Below, in pieces: positions 37,261 through 47,235 of a DNA stretch of 64,000 bases. Source of the DNA: Penicillus capitatus (Eukaryota > Chlorophyta); NCBI GenBank assembly GCA_965649825.1, contig OZ287695.1, positions 1-64,000 on the forward strand, given 5' to 3'. Below the pieces are notes generated by a model. The model saw only the letters and a list, made by a program, of their open reading frames with translations. It was not told the origin of the DNA and did not search any database. The stretch's first letter is position 1. Each line of letters opens with the position of its first letter. The translations under genes were made by a program, and so were the position numbers.

Positions 37261-38679
37261 ATGCAGCCCTCAGGCTCTCAGCCCGGAGGTCCTGACACCG
37301 CCCCCGACCCGGTGCGCACGGCGGTGGCGCAGGCCGCGAACACGGTCCGGTACCGGCGCGACCTGCGCCAGTCCCCCGAGGTACTCGAAGCCATGAGCAA
37401 GAAGGAGCTCATACTCGTCAACACTGCCCTCCAAGCTTGTCCCACACATATCGCTGCGTCCGTGGAACCAGCCACGCTCACCCTGAAGATCCGAGAATAC
37501 CTGGCGGCGCATGAAAAGAAAGACGAAGCCCAGCTAGTTTTAGTGAGAAGACTTGAGAACCTGTGCACCCAGCTTCTCCTGGCACCAGAAGCCCCAGACT
37601 TGCCCGTGGGGGAAGAATCAAACACGGTATCCCTCTGCCGCTCCAGAAAATCGGTGCCGCCGAGCACCTTCCTCAGAGCACTCTCTGATGACCTCCACTT
37701 GGCCTCCGCGAAGATGTCGTCTGTCTCGCCGGTCATACACGCAGAACTCCCGTATCTCGCTAGCAATTTTTCCCAGGCTCTCTCCTCGATGCAGGAGATA
37801 CAAACCTGCATGATGTTCTATCACAGCATCACGGATTGGACACCGACTGCTCTGCAACCCACGCCCCCTGCTCCTGCGAGTAGAGTCCCAGCAGCAACAG
37901 TATCCGAAAGTGCTATTCCTCAATCGTACCGGGATGCTGCCCGAAAAGCCCCGCCCACAAAGACACCGGCACAACTGCAATGGAACGCTCAGGCCAGAGA
38001 ACTAAGGAAGAAAACCCAAGAGCTCAAAGCTCAGATCAGATGTGATGAGCGCAGCTTCCAATTCTGTCCAGTGAAGCTGAAGGGAGAGCGCCCGTCGTTC
38101 CGTCAGCTCGGAATCAGCTTGGAGCGGAAGCTCAAGATTAGTAACTTTAAGGAACACGTGGAAGATATCCGAACAGACCATGGAGGCCGTTATTATGTAC
38201 AAATCCGCGCCGATCTGCGGGAGTCCTTCGAGAAATCGCTGGATCGCTGCCTGGAATGTGCAGGAGATACCTGGGATCTCGAGCTGCCGGATATCGGTAC
38301 GTTCACCGTGAACAACCCATACCTCTCGCTAACCAAAGACAAAGTCCCTGTGGTCATCAGCAATGTCGATCTGGACATAGACCCGGAAGCCGCAATCTCA
38401 GCCATATCCGAACAGAATGCTTCTCGCTGGCAGATCCCCGCGCCTCAACTTGCAGAAGAACACTTTGCAGCTCCGCACCGATTGAATCGCCGCAAACGTG
38501 ACTCTACCGGACAGCCCCTCCCGGAATGGACACCCAGTAGGAACTTGAAGGTCTTCGTGTCGAAGACTCTCCACGAGCAACTTAAGGACCACAAGACCGC
38601 GTTCGCCACGTTAGACTACATGGTATTACCCATCCGCTCGTTTGCACGGTTTCCCAACACCTCCCGAAGAGCTTCCTGA
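37261..38679 (+). CDS. LINE-ORF1/Gag-like protein in antisense orientation (472 aa)
   Basis: The ATG at 37261 opens a 473-codon frame. A TTTAAAAA box lies about 45 bp upstream in the 82-bp gap to the divergent zinc-knuckle ORF. The N-terminal half is helical (SKKELILVNTALQACPTH). A central Lys/Arg/Glu-rich helix (ARELRKKTQELKAQIR) leads into a C-terminal half that resembles RRM-like and following segments of LINE ORF1 or Gag-like proteins: GRYYVQIRADLRESFEKSL, then KVPVVISNVDLDIDPEAAI, then ASRWQIPAP, and LKVFVSKTLHEQL. In such proteins zinc knuckles usually follow a PIRxF-type stretch; here the frame ends just after VLPIRSFARFPN. The strand is opposite to the LTR transcript, which is unusual. 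A captured gene is one explanation. Confidence 0.65.
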   Translation: MQPSGSQPGGPDTAPDPVRTAVAQAANTVRYRRDLRQSPEVLEAMSKKELILVNTALQACPTHIAASVEPATLTLKIREYLAAHEKKDEAQLVLVRRLENLCTQLLLAPEAPDLPVGEESNTVSLCRSRKSVPPSTFLRALSDDLHLASAKMSSVSPVIHAELPYLASNFSQALSSMQEIQTCMMFYHSITDWTPTALQPTPPAPASRVPAATVSESAIPQSYRDAARKAPPTKTPAQLQWNAQARELRKKTQELKAQIRCDERSFQFCPVKLKGERPSFRQLGISLERKLKISNFKEHVEDIRTDHGGRYYVQIRADLRESFEKSLDRCLECAGDTWDLELPDIGTFTVNNPYLSLTKDKVPVVISNVDLDIDPEAAISAISEQNASRWQIPAPQLAEEHFAAPHRLNRRKRDSTGQPLPEWTPSRNLKVFVSKTLHEQLKDHKTAFATLDYMVLPIRSFARFPNTSRRAS

Positions 38680-38858
38680 CCCAATCTACCATAGCGGACT
38701 CACACTGAGCTCACTTCTCAATTGCACCTATTACTAACCTGCTTAGCCATTCCGATTCTCATTCGTCATCAGCATTAGCCTGCAACTGCCGTTTCTACTT
38801 TGCTCAGCACTATCCGTTCAAGCGTGGTCTATCCTGAAATTTAGTCCTACCTCCTTGG

Positions 38859-39713
38859 CTAGGAGGCTAAATATAGCCGCCTCATGTGCAAGGCTCGTTG
38901 GAACTGTTCCCGGCCAGACCACCCGCCCCGTAGTTGTCGGTCTGGTTTCGATGAGTGTTTTTGGGCGGTTTTTACACAAATGGCGAGACACACCCTTACA
39001 ACCAACCCATAGCTTGTACATGTCAGTCCAATATGCCTCTGGCGAATGGACTTTAAGCCTCGATTAACACACACCTCGTCGGCCAGTGACTGTAGACATG
39101 GCACCAAGTCAGGTGCCGAAATATACTTCTGTTTCTCCTCTGCGAAGGCGGATTCCGTCTCTTCAAGCCTCTGTTTCGTGGAGGAGGCTTCCTCGATAGC
39201 CTCGTTTGCATCCTGGTGCGCCTTGTTGATGTCTTGTTTTGCTTCGGAAATGTCCTTCTGCAGTTCTGCGTTGATGGCCGCAAGTCGCTCGATTTCTGCT
39301 GTCGCCTCGGCTACCTCGCGTCGTAAAAGCTCGACCGACAGTCCCCTTGCAATACCACTTGATTCGGAAGCCTGCAGCGTCGCTTGTAACTCTTCCTTCT
39401 CGTCTCGCAAATCTCGCTTTTCCCGAAGCCATTTCTCCTTTTCGTCTTGCAAGTCTCGCCGTTCTTTCAGCCGCGGACAAATATTCCTTAGAAACTCAAA
39501 CATGCAATCTTCGTCTACCAACAAGTAGGAAAAATCGTCGTTGTGATCATCTGGCTGTATCCAAACGCGAAAACCGTGAAGTCTGGGGCACAGCCCTTCG
39601 TCTTGACCAAAATACGCAAAGAGACTTTCCTCGTAACCGCGTATACCATAAACCCCGTGGCTGCCACCCTCGACGTGACCCTGCTCCCTTCTTCTTTGTC
39701 GTGCTCGACTCAT
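38859..39713 (-). CDS. Coiled-coil protein of the LTR element (284 aa), probable structural protein
   Basis: The ATG at 39713 is 140 bp inside the right (5') LTR, in the position of gag. The product has an Arg-rich N terminus (MSRARQRRREQGH), a segment with aromatic residues (YEESLFAYFGQDEGLCPRL), then a long heptad-rich coiled coil from about residue 80 to 205 (KEKWLREKRDLRDEKEE, VAEATAEIERLAAINAELQ, NKAHQDANEAIEEASS). No zinc knuckle or protease is present in this frame. It is likely a self-assembling Gag-type protein, but no family match is claimed. Confidence 0.6.
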   Translation of the reverse strand: MSRARQRRREQGHVEGGSHGVYGIRGYEESLFAYFGQDEGLCPRLHGFRVWIQPDDHNDDFSYLLVDEDCMFEFLRNICPRLKERRDLQDEKEKWLREKRDLRDEKEELQATLQASESSGIARGLSVELLRREVAEATAEIERLAAINAELQKDISEAKQDINKAHQDANEAIEEASSTKQRLEETESAFAEEKQKYISAPDLVPCLQSLADEVCVNRGLKSIRQRHIGLTCTSYGLVVRVCLAICVKTAQKHSSKPDRQLRGGWSGREQFQRALHMRRLYLAS

Positions 39714-39841
39714 CCTTGACAATTCGCTTCTCGAAATTCCTTGTGCCTAGGTGTGCCTAGTCAGGACTCAACGGGCGCAAAGCACACAGCAAATGCGCAA
39801 CGTCACACAGACGGAGTTCAAACTGAGGAACGTTTAACAAC

Positions 39842-39853
39842 GCTCCGAAACCA
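39842..39853 (-). promoter_or_regulatory. Primer-binding site of the LTR element
   Basis: On the minus strand TGGTTTCGGAGC directly follows the LTR end (...CAACA). TGG pairs with the CCA end of a tRNA. The same 12 bases follow the LTR of the Ty3-type element at 59952. Ten of twelve positions agree with the initiator-methionine type site TGGTATCAGAGC known from other elements. Confidence 0.75.
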
Positions 39854-40086
39854 TGTTGTGGCGGGGCGGCCGCTCGAACGATCAATGCAGCGGAAGTCTT
39901 TACAGGCTCGGAGCAGAAGCATTTCAAAGTTCAGAATCGCACATTTATACCCGCAAATTGATGTGACTCACCGAGGCAGGTTCAAACACCACAGAAACAC
40001 GCCTCAGATGAGTCATCAGTGTCTCTCTGCGCGATGAACCCTTTCACCACAAGACAGAATGACATGACCCCTTGTCGAAGACAACA
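39854..40086 (-). repeat. LTR, right copy (5' LTR in element orientation)
   Basis: 233 bp identical to the left LTR and followed by the target copy GCGT (40087-40090). It contains the element promoter. Confidence 0.92.
39943..40015 (-). promoter_or_regulatory. LTR promoter: TATA box with two TGACTCA-type sites
   Basis: Read on the minus strand, a TATAAAT box (39943-39949) is preceded by two sites for bZIP factors of the AP-1/GCN4 type: TGAGTCA (complement of 39964-39970, inside the palindrome GTGAGTCAC) about 20 bp upstream, and TGACTCA (complement of 40009-40015, inside the palindrome GATGACTCATC) a further 45 bp upstream. The arrangement supports minus-strand transcription of the element. 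The left LTR carries the same set. Confidence 0.55.
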
Positions 40087-40604
40087 GCGTTTCACACCGG
40101 AGATGCATCTGTTGCTCTATCGATACCATCACTACAGCCAGCGCTAGAATGCGTCGATCGACTGATACAGGAGCTCAATCAGAGCAGTCGAGCCATCAAG
40201 GAGGCATTCAAGTCTCACGTGGCTTTTCTGGAGAGACACCCAGGCGAGGCACAAGCACGAAGACTCATAGCACAGTTCTTCACAAACGTTCTTGAACGTA
40301 GACAACGTGATAGATGACAAGTAGATGGAGATAGGAATGCTTTCAATGTACCATCTTTCGTGCCGTTCTGGAATTGGTGCTTGTTCTCTGGCCACGAACG
40401 CGCAAGTGCTTCTCGTGCCGATTGCCGCGGTAACTGTCAATCGACTTCAATCGACCGATATTCGCTCGAACCTTACGCGTTAGCTGCTGACCTGTGAGGA
40501 TACCACTCTCTGCGATGGTCTTAATCAAAAGAGTGATTTTCGCTTCGCTCAGACGCATGAGTCGAATGTCAGGCTTATTCCGTGTTGATGACACAAACGA
40601 TCTG

Positions 40605-40680
40605 CCGTTTCGATTCTAATCCCTTTCACGCGCCAGTGCATCGCACACCATCTGCGTGCTCTTTACCCTTTGAGCTAAAT
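40605..40680 (-). other. tRNA-like fragment (Pol III A/B-box pair)
   Basis: On the minus strand TTTAGCTCAAAGGGT forms a D-arm-like hairpin (GCTC/GAGC), and about 50 nt later GAATCGAAAC resembles a B box. There is no matching acceptor stem and the anticodon arm does not fold canonically, so it is a tRNA-derived remnant or SINE head rather than a working tRNA. It shares GTGAAAGGGAT just before the B box with the fragment at 44318-44390. Confidence 0.35.
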
Positions 40681-42611
40681 TCATGGAATGCAACGTCATG
40701 AGAAAAAAGGTAAGCGTCGGAGATTCGATGGCGTCGAAATGCCCAGACAACGACGACAACGAGGATTGGGAGACGGAAATCGACGCCGGTCATCTCGCTC
40801 AGCTGTCATCCACACCGTCTCGCCGTCCTTTGGCGGCGTCGGTAGGCGATAGGCTCAACTGCACGTGAAGCTCCGAGTGCACCACGTCGACGACGCGACT
40901 AACAACTTCGACATGAGTCGCACCATTCACTGCAAAACGGCCCGCCAGAACAGTCGCCTCCGACTGAACAGGCTTGTCCGCGCAGCTCGCAGATGCTGTG
41001 GAACGACGTTCCATCCACGACTAGTGGTTTTTCTTGTCTTCATGCAATGTAGGTAACGCATGGGTCAGTCGCACCACCCAAATAAAGTTCTTTGCGTTGT
41101 TATGATCATTTGCTGTAGTTTCATACAGTCCCCGCTCTCACCCCTAACGTCTTGAATCCGTGCTTCCATTCGTTAGCGTGTTTTTCATGGCAGTGTCCTT
41201 CGAAATAGTCTCAGCAAGACGTCTTGAATCCGAGTCTTGATCATGAAATCTTCGAGCGGCGGGGCTGCCGACCTGGAGCAATCAGCCAGTTGCGGATACC
41301 AATCGTCTTCTCAAGCTGTGAGCCAGCTCCTATATGACGAGACGATGATCCATTCGATTCCGAGTGCGACCGCCTCGGCATTCGACTGAAGTCCAAGACC
41401 ATTACTGCCGCTGTCGACGACGTGCGCTTCTTTCCTGTGTTGTGAAATGGATTGGATCGAGCCCAATCAACGAACTGTTTGGGCATGAGCTCGATGGCTG
41501 TTCCATCGTTTGGACCTTTGAAGAGTTTTTTGTTGAAACAGTAAAGGAGAGTTGTTTCTTTGTCAATCGAGGAAGCAGGTGTGCCCATGAAACTCACCGA
41601 TCGGTGTTGCCATTTCCTGTTGATGCCGGCTGTCACGTCGTCCTCTGCCAGAGCGATTTCTGTTGCTTGAACGGCCACGTCAGTGTCGACTGCTTATAGC
41701 GCTGAGCTTTGCGATACCGCTGTCGACAGGACGTCGTGTCGGAATGGAGACGCCTGTTGTTGTCGCTACGCAGTCTGGTGATCACTTCCGATCGATTCCG
41801 GTGTCACGCTGTGGCGAGTTTCGCTTCCGCCGGGCCCTGCAATGGTCGATGGCATCTTCGCTCAGGGAAATCGTCAAGCAACGCGAGATAGGGATTCCGC
41901 TTCTGCCTGTAAACGCAGATTCGACAAGGTCGACGCAGTTACAGGGAAGAACGCCATCCTAGGCGCAAGTGCTTGTCGAACAGGTTTGTATTTTAGGCTC
42001 GCTATCATCAGGTAGATCTCTCATCTTGAGTCGAATCTTCGCGTTGCTGCGCAGACGCAGATTCGCATTTCGAGGAATGCAAAGGCTTCACCTATACAGA
42101 AACCAAAGATTGGACTTGGTCGCGTTTTGTAATGACGTTATGTGCAGATCTGTAGATACCTAGGTGATGGAGTGGGAACAGACAACACCAGGCGTCATGG
42201 CCAACTGCTTGATGAATTCCTTGCATCCTGAATTCCATATCTACCCACGTTAGTAAATGTAGAGTGAGATTGTCAGTGGCGCTTGTTGATCGTAACGCAT
42301 ACTGCATGCGTATTTGCAGCGGATGGAGAGTAAAGCATCCGGCGTCGCTTTGGCGCCACGAGAACGTCTGTGTCGCCGTCTTATGCGTTCCCTGGGCGGT
42401 CACCTCTCTTGAGAGTCTCGTCCCAGTTGCCGCCGGTCCTCTCTCGTCAACTCGCGGCACTTCCGAAAGGCCACGCATAGGCCATAAAAGACGGAGAGAA
42501 TGCACACTGCCGTTGACCTGCCGCTCGAAAGCAGAATTCAGTGCTCGTCGAGTAAGAACATTAGCTTTGGAGTTTTGTCCTCGAGACGATCCCGATTCCA
42601 AATACGTTACG

Positions 42612-42720
42612 GGTTCTTCCAACCGGTGGAGCTCATGTGGATGTCTCCACCATACGACGATGGAGAACAACACCCTTAATGGTTGCAGCAGCTAACGGAT
42701 ATGTCGGCGGCATTGAGGTG
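42612..42720 (+). pseudogene. Single ankyrin-repeat-like remnant
   Basis: The plus frame reads GGAHVDVSTIRRW and TTPLMVAAANGYVGGIEV, the TPLMxAAxxG pattern of an ankyrin repeat. No second repeat or intron chain is visible, and the frame soon loses the pattern. An isolated exon of a larger gene or a decayed copy is possible. Confidence 0.35.
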
Positions 42721-44317
42721 ACTACAAACCCTGCATGTATGAGGTGTTTCAACGCATTGATCAACCGGTTATGCTGGAATAGAAAGCTAAGTCAATGTCG
42801 CTCACGATGCCTCACGCTACGGACAAATCGCGACTGCCAAGGCATACAGGATTCTCATCTCTTTTGTTGACAGACATTCCGGTTTCAGGTCCTTTTGGCT
42901 CACGGGGCTTCGAAGACAATGAAGAAGAGCGGAAAGAAGCCGTAGGAAGTCATCTGTGGCCGGACATCCTCCTGCACTGGAGAGATTCCGGCAGCTCTCG
43001 ACCACCCTGATTCCATTCCTTCCGTCATCTTTCCATTCGATTTCCAATTCCATTTGTGTCTGTTTGTCTAAACATTGAGACATCATTTCAATTAAGACGA
43101 CATGAGGTTGAGTATGAAGCCTGCATCCATCAAAAGACGCCTGCCTTGAGGCTCTTATCTGATCGATGTGTGCGGATCTCACCGGTAGGCTTGTCGTTTG
43201 AGTCACCGCTGCCAGACCTCGTCTGGCAGAACTCGCCATACGGCCCAGAATCTGAGGCTCTGACTGCAACGGCATCTTTCCTATACTGCTGCCGACTATT
43301 TCATCAACCAATAGCAGGATTTTCGAATCGCATTTGAGATTTCTCCGACGACAGGCCTTTGGATTCGAACATCCTTTCTGACACGTTCGGGACGACACTC
43401 GCGTTTCCTCTCTCACACAGACTACTTTCGAATGTTGTCAAGCAGCTCACGGTTTATAAAATGACGGTAGTCTCTTCATCTTGTCCTATGATTAGGTAAA
43501 CGTATGACGCCGCAGTTCGGAGCAGACAGCTATTTGCGACAAGAAGATCTAGAACAGATGTACAGAGAATCGAAATCTCACACGTGTGGGAATCTAGGAC
43601 CAGGGAATCGTCACTCGGTCCTCCGACGTTAATCACGTCCCTCTACTCCAGACGGAATCTTCCCTTCGATGGACGCACCGACGAACTCTACGATGACTTC
43701 AACCGAGTCTCTCCGTGCTCATGGAGTGACTCTAGTCTATATGCGCTGTGTCGCATGATATGTTTGGAGTGGTCTGCATCCAAAGCTCGACAGAGAAGAA
43801 AACAATGAGACGAGATTTCATGTCAGACGAGAGTTTCATGCGTCTAACGTGATTCGAACACATGCGCCGACTGTTCTCTTTGTGCGTCTCTCGCAGGTAG
43901 TGGATATGGAAGAGTGCAACGACGATAATCAGGTAAATACACGACTTGCGGCGCTTCGAGCCCATTCCATCAGTTGACAAGCCATGGCGGTAGTTGAGCT
44001 CTGCAGATATGTCCTCGCCTCGGCGCCAACAGGTTTCAAAGTGCCTTCGTATGAAACGACATTGATAGATTGCGGAGCGTGGGATCGAATTCGAAAACGA
44101 TTCCAGTCTTCGCCGTTCGGAATCACCGACAACCCGGTCCTACAGAGAAACAAACGTCTTCATCTGGCCGCGATACTTCCACTTATCAAGAGTCGGCCGT
44201 CTAAAAACTAACCTCAAGAGCTGGCAGCCGTGGAACGTTTTCGGCTCCGAAAGAAAGAGGTGCCTCGCAGTCACATCCGTGTAACCTGCGAAGAATTCGT
44301 GAGTGTAAAACAATAAA

Positions 44318-44390
44318 GTCCCCGTCGGGGTTCGAACCCAGATCCCTTTCACTCAGACGTGAGCGCGTTCCCGTTGCGCCGCGGGGGGAC
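44318..44390 (-). other. tRNA-like 73-nt sequence, degenerate
   Basis: On the minus strand a 73-nt segment starts GTCCCC and ends GGGGAC (six pairs of an acceptor stem). It holds an A-box-like GCGGCGCAACGGGA and a good B box GGTTCGAACCC. The anticodon arm has only a six-base loop (TCAC-GTCTGA-GTGA) and the T stem is imperfect, so it is unlikely to be a functional tRNA as read. A one-base deletion in the anticodon loop would explain this. Confidence 0.4.
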
Positions 44391-47235
44391 AACTGTGAGG
44401 AAGCATCCCTCAAAGTAACACAAGCACTGCGCGACTTCGGACATCCGAAAATCGCGAAAGCGGACCGTTTGACGAACCATTGTCCGTCACCACAGTCGGC
44501 ACATCTTCCTTTCCGACAGGCTCCGAGTCCGCAATGACAGTTCGACGTTCAATTCCCAATGCAGGTATCCCAGTGTCGCTGGGCCCTTCATCCGGAGCCC
44601 GCGTTTGCATGCTTAGTTTCAATCTGCTCAATAAAACGGCGTCGCCTTTAGTTCGATGCAAGGGACAAAAGTAATTACCGGCGGCGTGCGCAGTTAGCAC
44701 TGAAGTCCGCAGCGGAGAAGATGAATCGAACGCCGTCGTTAGCGTCAGATTCAAGTGATAGCGACTGATTTGAAATCTCCCGTCAAAAGCAGAGGTCCCA
44801 GCCAACTTTTGTTAGTGTTTTCTAGATGGATACAGAACTTAGTACTTTATCAGTGCTCTCGTCTCTAATCACAAGAAAGTTCTGCGGCACGATATTTATG
44901 TCGACGTCGTCGTGGGTAACAGAAGTATGCTGCACTCGCGAGGTCACGATATTGAATTTGAGTTAGAACGCCAAAGAAGTAGTTTTACTGCATGAAACCT
45001 CCCGTAATCATCGAAATCAGTGCCAGAGATAGAGTTCAGCGTAGAATCTCAGTCAACACAAATCAAGAGTATGAAGAAGGGCTGCGTCGAAACCACAACC
45101 TAAAGATAAGATCATCAGTACTTGGACTTTGGTCATTGGGATATTTTAGTGTGTATTTACCCTGTATACATACCAATGCTGTCGCCAAAGAAAGCTTTCA
45201 TCAATATTAACTGAAAGCGAAGTATTCTGTCAAGAGGGCTTGATTTCCTCTAGAATGATGTTTCATCGTGACTCATTGAAACTGCTGTGTTCAAGACAGA
45301 ATCTAATCGGACAACATCCCGTGCCATGCCAGCTTCATGCTTGGACAGTCATTTGGCGTCACACTAGAGAGAACATAGCAACGTCACCATCAGACTTCAG
45401 CCGTGATGATGTTTGTCACTATAGCAGCCAACATCTCTTGTCAACCAGTACCCATGGCAGCATAAACCACCATCCAAAAATCCACCGGACACAACGAGAG
45501 ATCTGACGTCACAATACTTATACGGAATGATCTTTATCACCACGGATAGAACAGCGGAGTTTTCTTTGCAGGAGTATTCAGGTAGGTACGGATACACAGG
45601 AAATCAGGTTAGGTATTGGTCACATTCTACCCATCAGAATATGATACATAGCTGTACTCTCGATCGCATCCGCGTCACTCAACTCAGAGGCACACAGAAA
45701 TTGACGTCACCCCTTTAACCATGCTTCACAGCTCCCCCCATCTAGATGACGTCCTTATCACACTAGCTGCACTTCACTTAGTGGTACGTAAGTGAAGATT
45801 GCGAAGCACATGGTTCACACACAGACTCGTTCTTGATATCTGCAGGTGAGGTCTCGACTTCAAGTCCACTTTTTTTGTCTGAACATTCACACAGACTTCT
45901 CGGGTATATCTTCATTTAACCTTCGTATCGGATCATCGACTCCACAGGACAACATCCATACTGGTTTATCGCCAGACACGTTGTTCCCGCTCTTCTGCCA
46001 CCACAGACGATCCTGTCTATCCTTCTAGCCATTCCCATGGCCTTCACGTCTCTACCAACCGATGCCGCCTCAGCCATAACTTTAGAATCTATATATAGAT
46101 CACAAAAACGTTGTCCGACAACGTCAGACATATTTCAACGTGTTGCCAAGTCAAGGAACGGAACAATCGCCACGTACGTGTTTATACGTGTGATAAACGA
46201 AGGCAGACGGATGGCAGAACAGTCGGTTCGAGGAGAGACGACTTCGAAGGCGACAACATTAGAACTGCGCGAGTACGAACGTACACACATCGACAAAGTC
46301 GACTAACGGACTCCATTCACCAACGGCGTTCTGTGCTGTCCAGTCAAAAGCTCATCGGTTTTCGTTTCAAGAGGGGTGGGTCGTCACGAAACATATGTAT
46401 CGCTGCATCGCAATGAAGAAACGCTTCGTCGGCTGCTGACAACGGGAGACGAAGCCACAGACATATCCCTGTTGCTGAAGGAAGACGCACGGCCAAAGAT
46501 GTTATAAATGATGACAGGGGAAACGTAGTTAGTTGCAACGGATGGCTTAGGTAACAGCTGGTATTAAGAGCTCGGTGATCACTCTGACCATGAGTCTACG
46601 TCATCATACCCTGCAGAACACTATTCTTTAGCTTTCTGTAGTCGTCCAATCTGATACTCGGATTCCTTCAACTTAGGCTAGGAAAAGAGACTGTTTGATC
46701 ATCTTGATACGCTTGCTGTGCGGTCACGCAGATCCTTCTACTATCCAAACTTTATCAGCCAAAGATGGTTTCACCAGACATTTTTAATCCTTTGCCTACA
46801 AACATTTTCATCCTTCGCTACTCATACAAGAGAAGATTGCGATTGAGCACCGCTTCCGCACTGTGATTTGGTGCTGATGTGAGGAAATTATTTCTTTGTA
46901 CCGTAGTACATGTCCCTCATGTCGCTCAGTTCTTAAAGTCAATATCTCTTTCACGTCATTAGGCAGCAGTCCAAGATGTACATTTCTAACAGTTCACACT
47001 CTAGATTCCCATATCTCCTTAGCGTATCATGTTCATATGCATCCGGAGTATGTCAACATTCGATCGAACGCACACGGATTCTTAGAAACGCGTCTCTTTG
47101 GATTGTGGCTGCTATCGTTGCGCACAAGTCGACGACTATGTGACGTTTGAAGGATGAATGTAAAGGTGAGACCAAATACGTCGATCTTCTGGCCAAATTC
47201 ATCCGTTTTGTACGATCTGAAAAACCACCAGCGAG

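Larger units (their letters stand above)
36468..40086 (-). mobile_element. Young non-autonomous LTR element with ORFs on both strands
   Basis: Two identical 233-bp direct repeats (36468-36700 and 39854-40086) beginning TGTTG and ending CAACA bound 3.6 kb. The 4-bp word GCGT flanks the element on both sides (36464-36467 and 40087-40090) as a target-site duplication. Orientation is minus: next to the right LTR lies a primer-binding site read on the minus strand (TGGTTTCGGAGC), next to the left LTR a purine-rich tract on the minus strand, and the LTR TATA box points the same way. Inside are a minus-strand coiled-coil ORF, a plus-strand ORF with LINE-ORF1-like text, and a minus-strand CCHC zinc-knuckle ORF. 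No reverse transcriptase, RNase H or integrase is present, so it must be mobilised in trans. Identical LTRs imply a recent insertion. Confidence 0.9.
34337..40317 (+). pseudogene. Augmin subunit HAUS3-like gene interrupted by an LTR element
   Basis: HAUS3 belongs to the augmin complex, which recruits gamma-tubulin to spindle microtubules. The N terminus (ATG at 34337) reads FHALLTRIGYQPN, and after a one-base frame break ALAEILPWIAENITDAHIL, as in HAUS3 proteins. A 55-nt GT-AG intron (34552-34606) joins LDP to EDGTVALSAVV. Long acidic coiled coils follow (ALDETEAELEDEARQREKE, then FSSILRDFLELTKKHGAEM), with RKQEFLHHVCRHLSRHRV near 35640-35690 and ILAEIEKQRVEDMVLYI after it. The last exon is split: the frame ...GIFRRA up to 36467 continues as FHTGDAS from 40091, through ALECVDRLIQELNQSSRA, to a TGA at 40315-40317. 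Removing the LTR element and one 4-bp target copy leaves this exon open. Other frame changes (about 34410, 34800, 35070) lack convincing introns, so the gene may have been decaying already. Confidence 0.55.
40318..47235. other. Long stretch without a recognised intact gene
   Basis: Apart from two tRNA-like fragments and an ankyrin-like remnant listed separately, nothing is supported. The longest open segments (minus 41241-41678, 42092-42673, 42817-43416, 44410-44805; 131-199 codons) have no recognisable domain and no consistent introns. AT-richer DNA without features fills 44806-47150. Confidence 0.5.
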
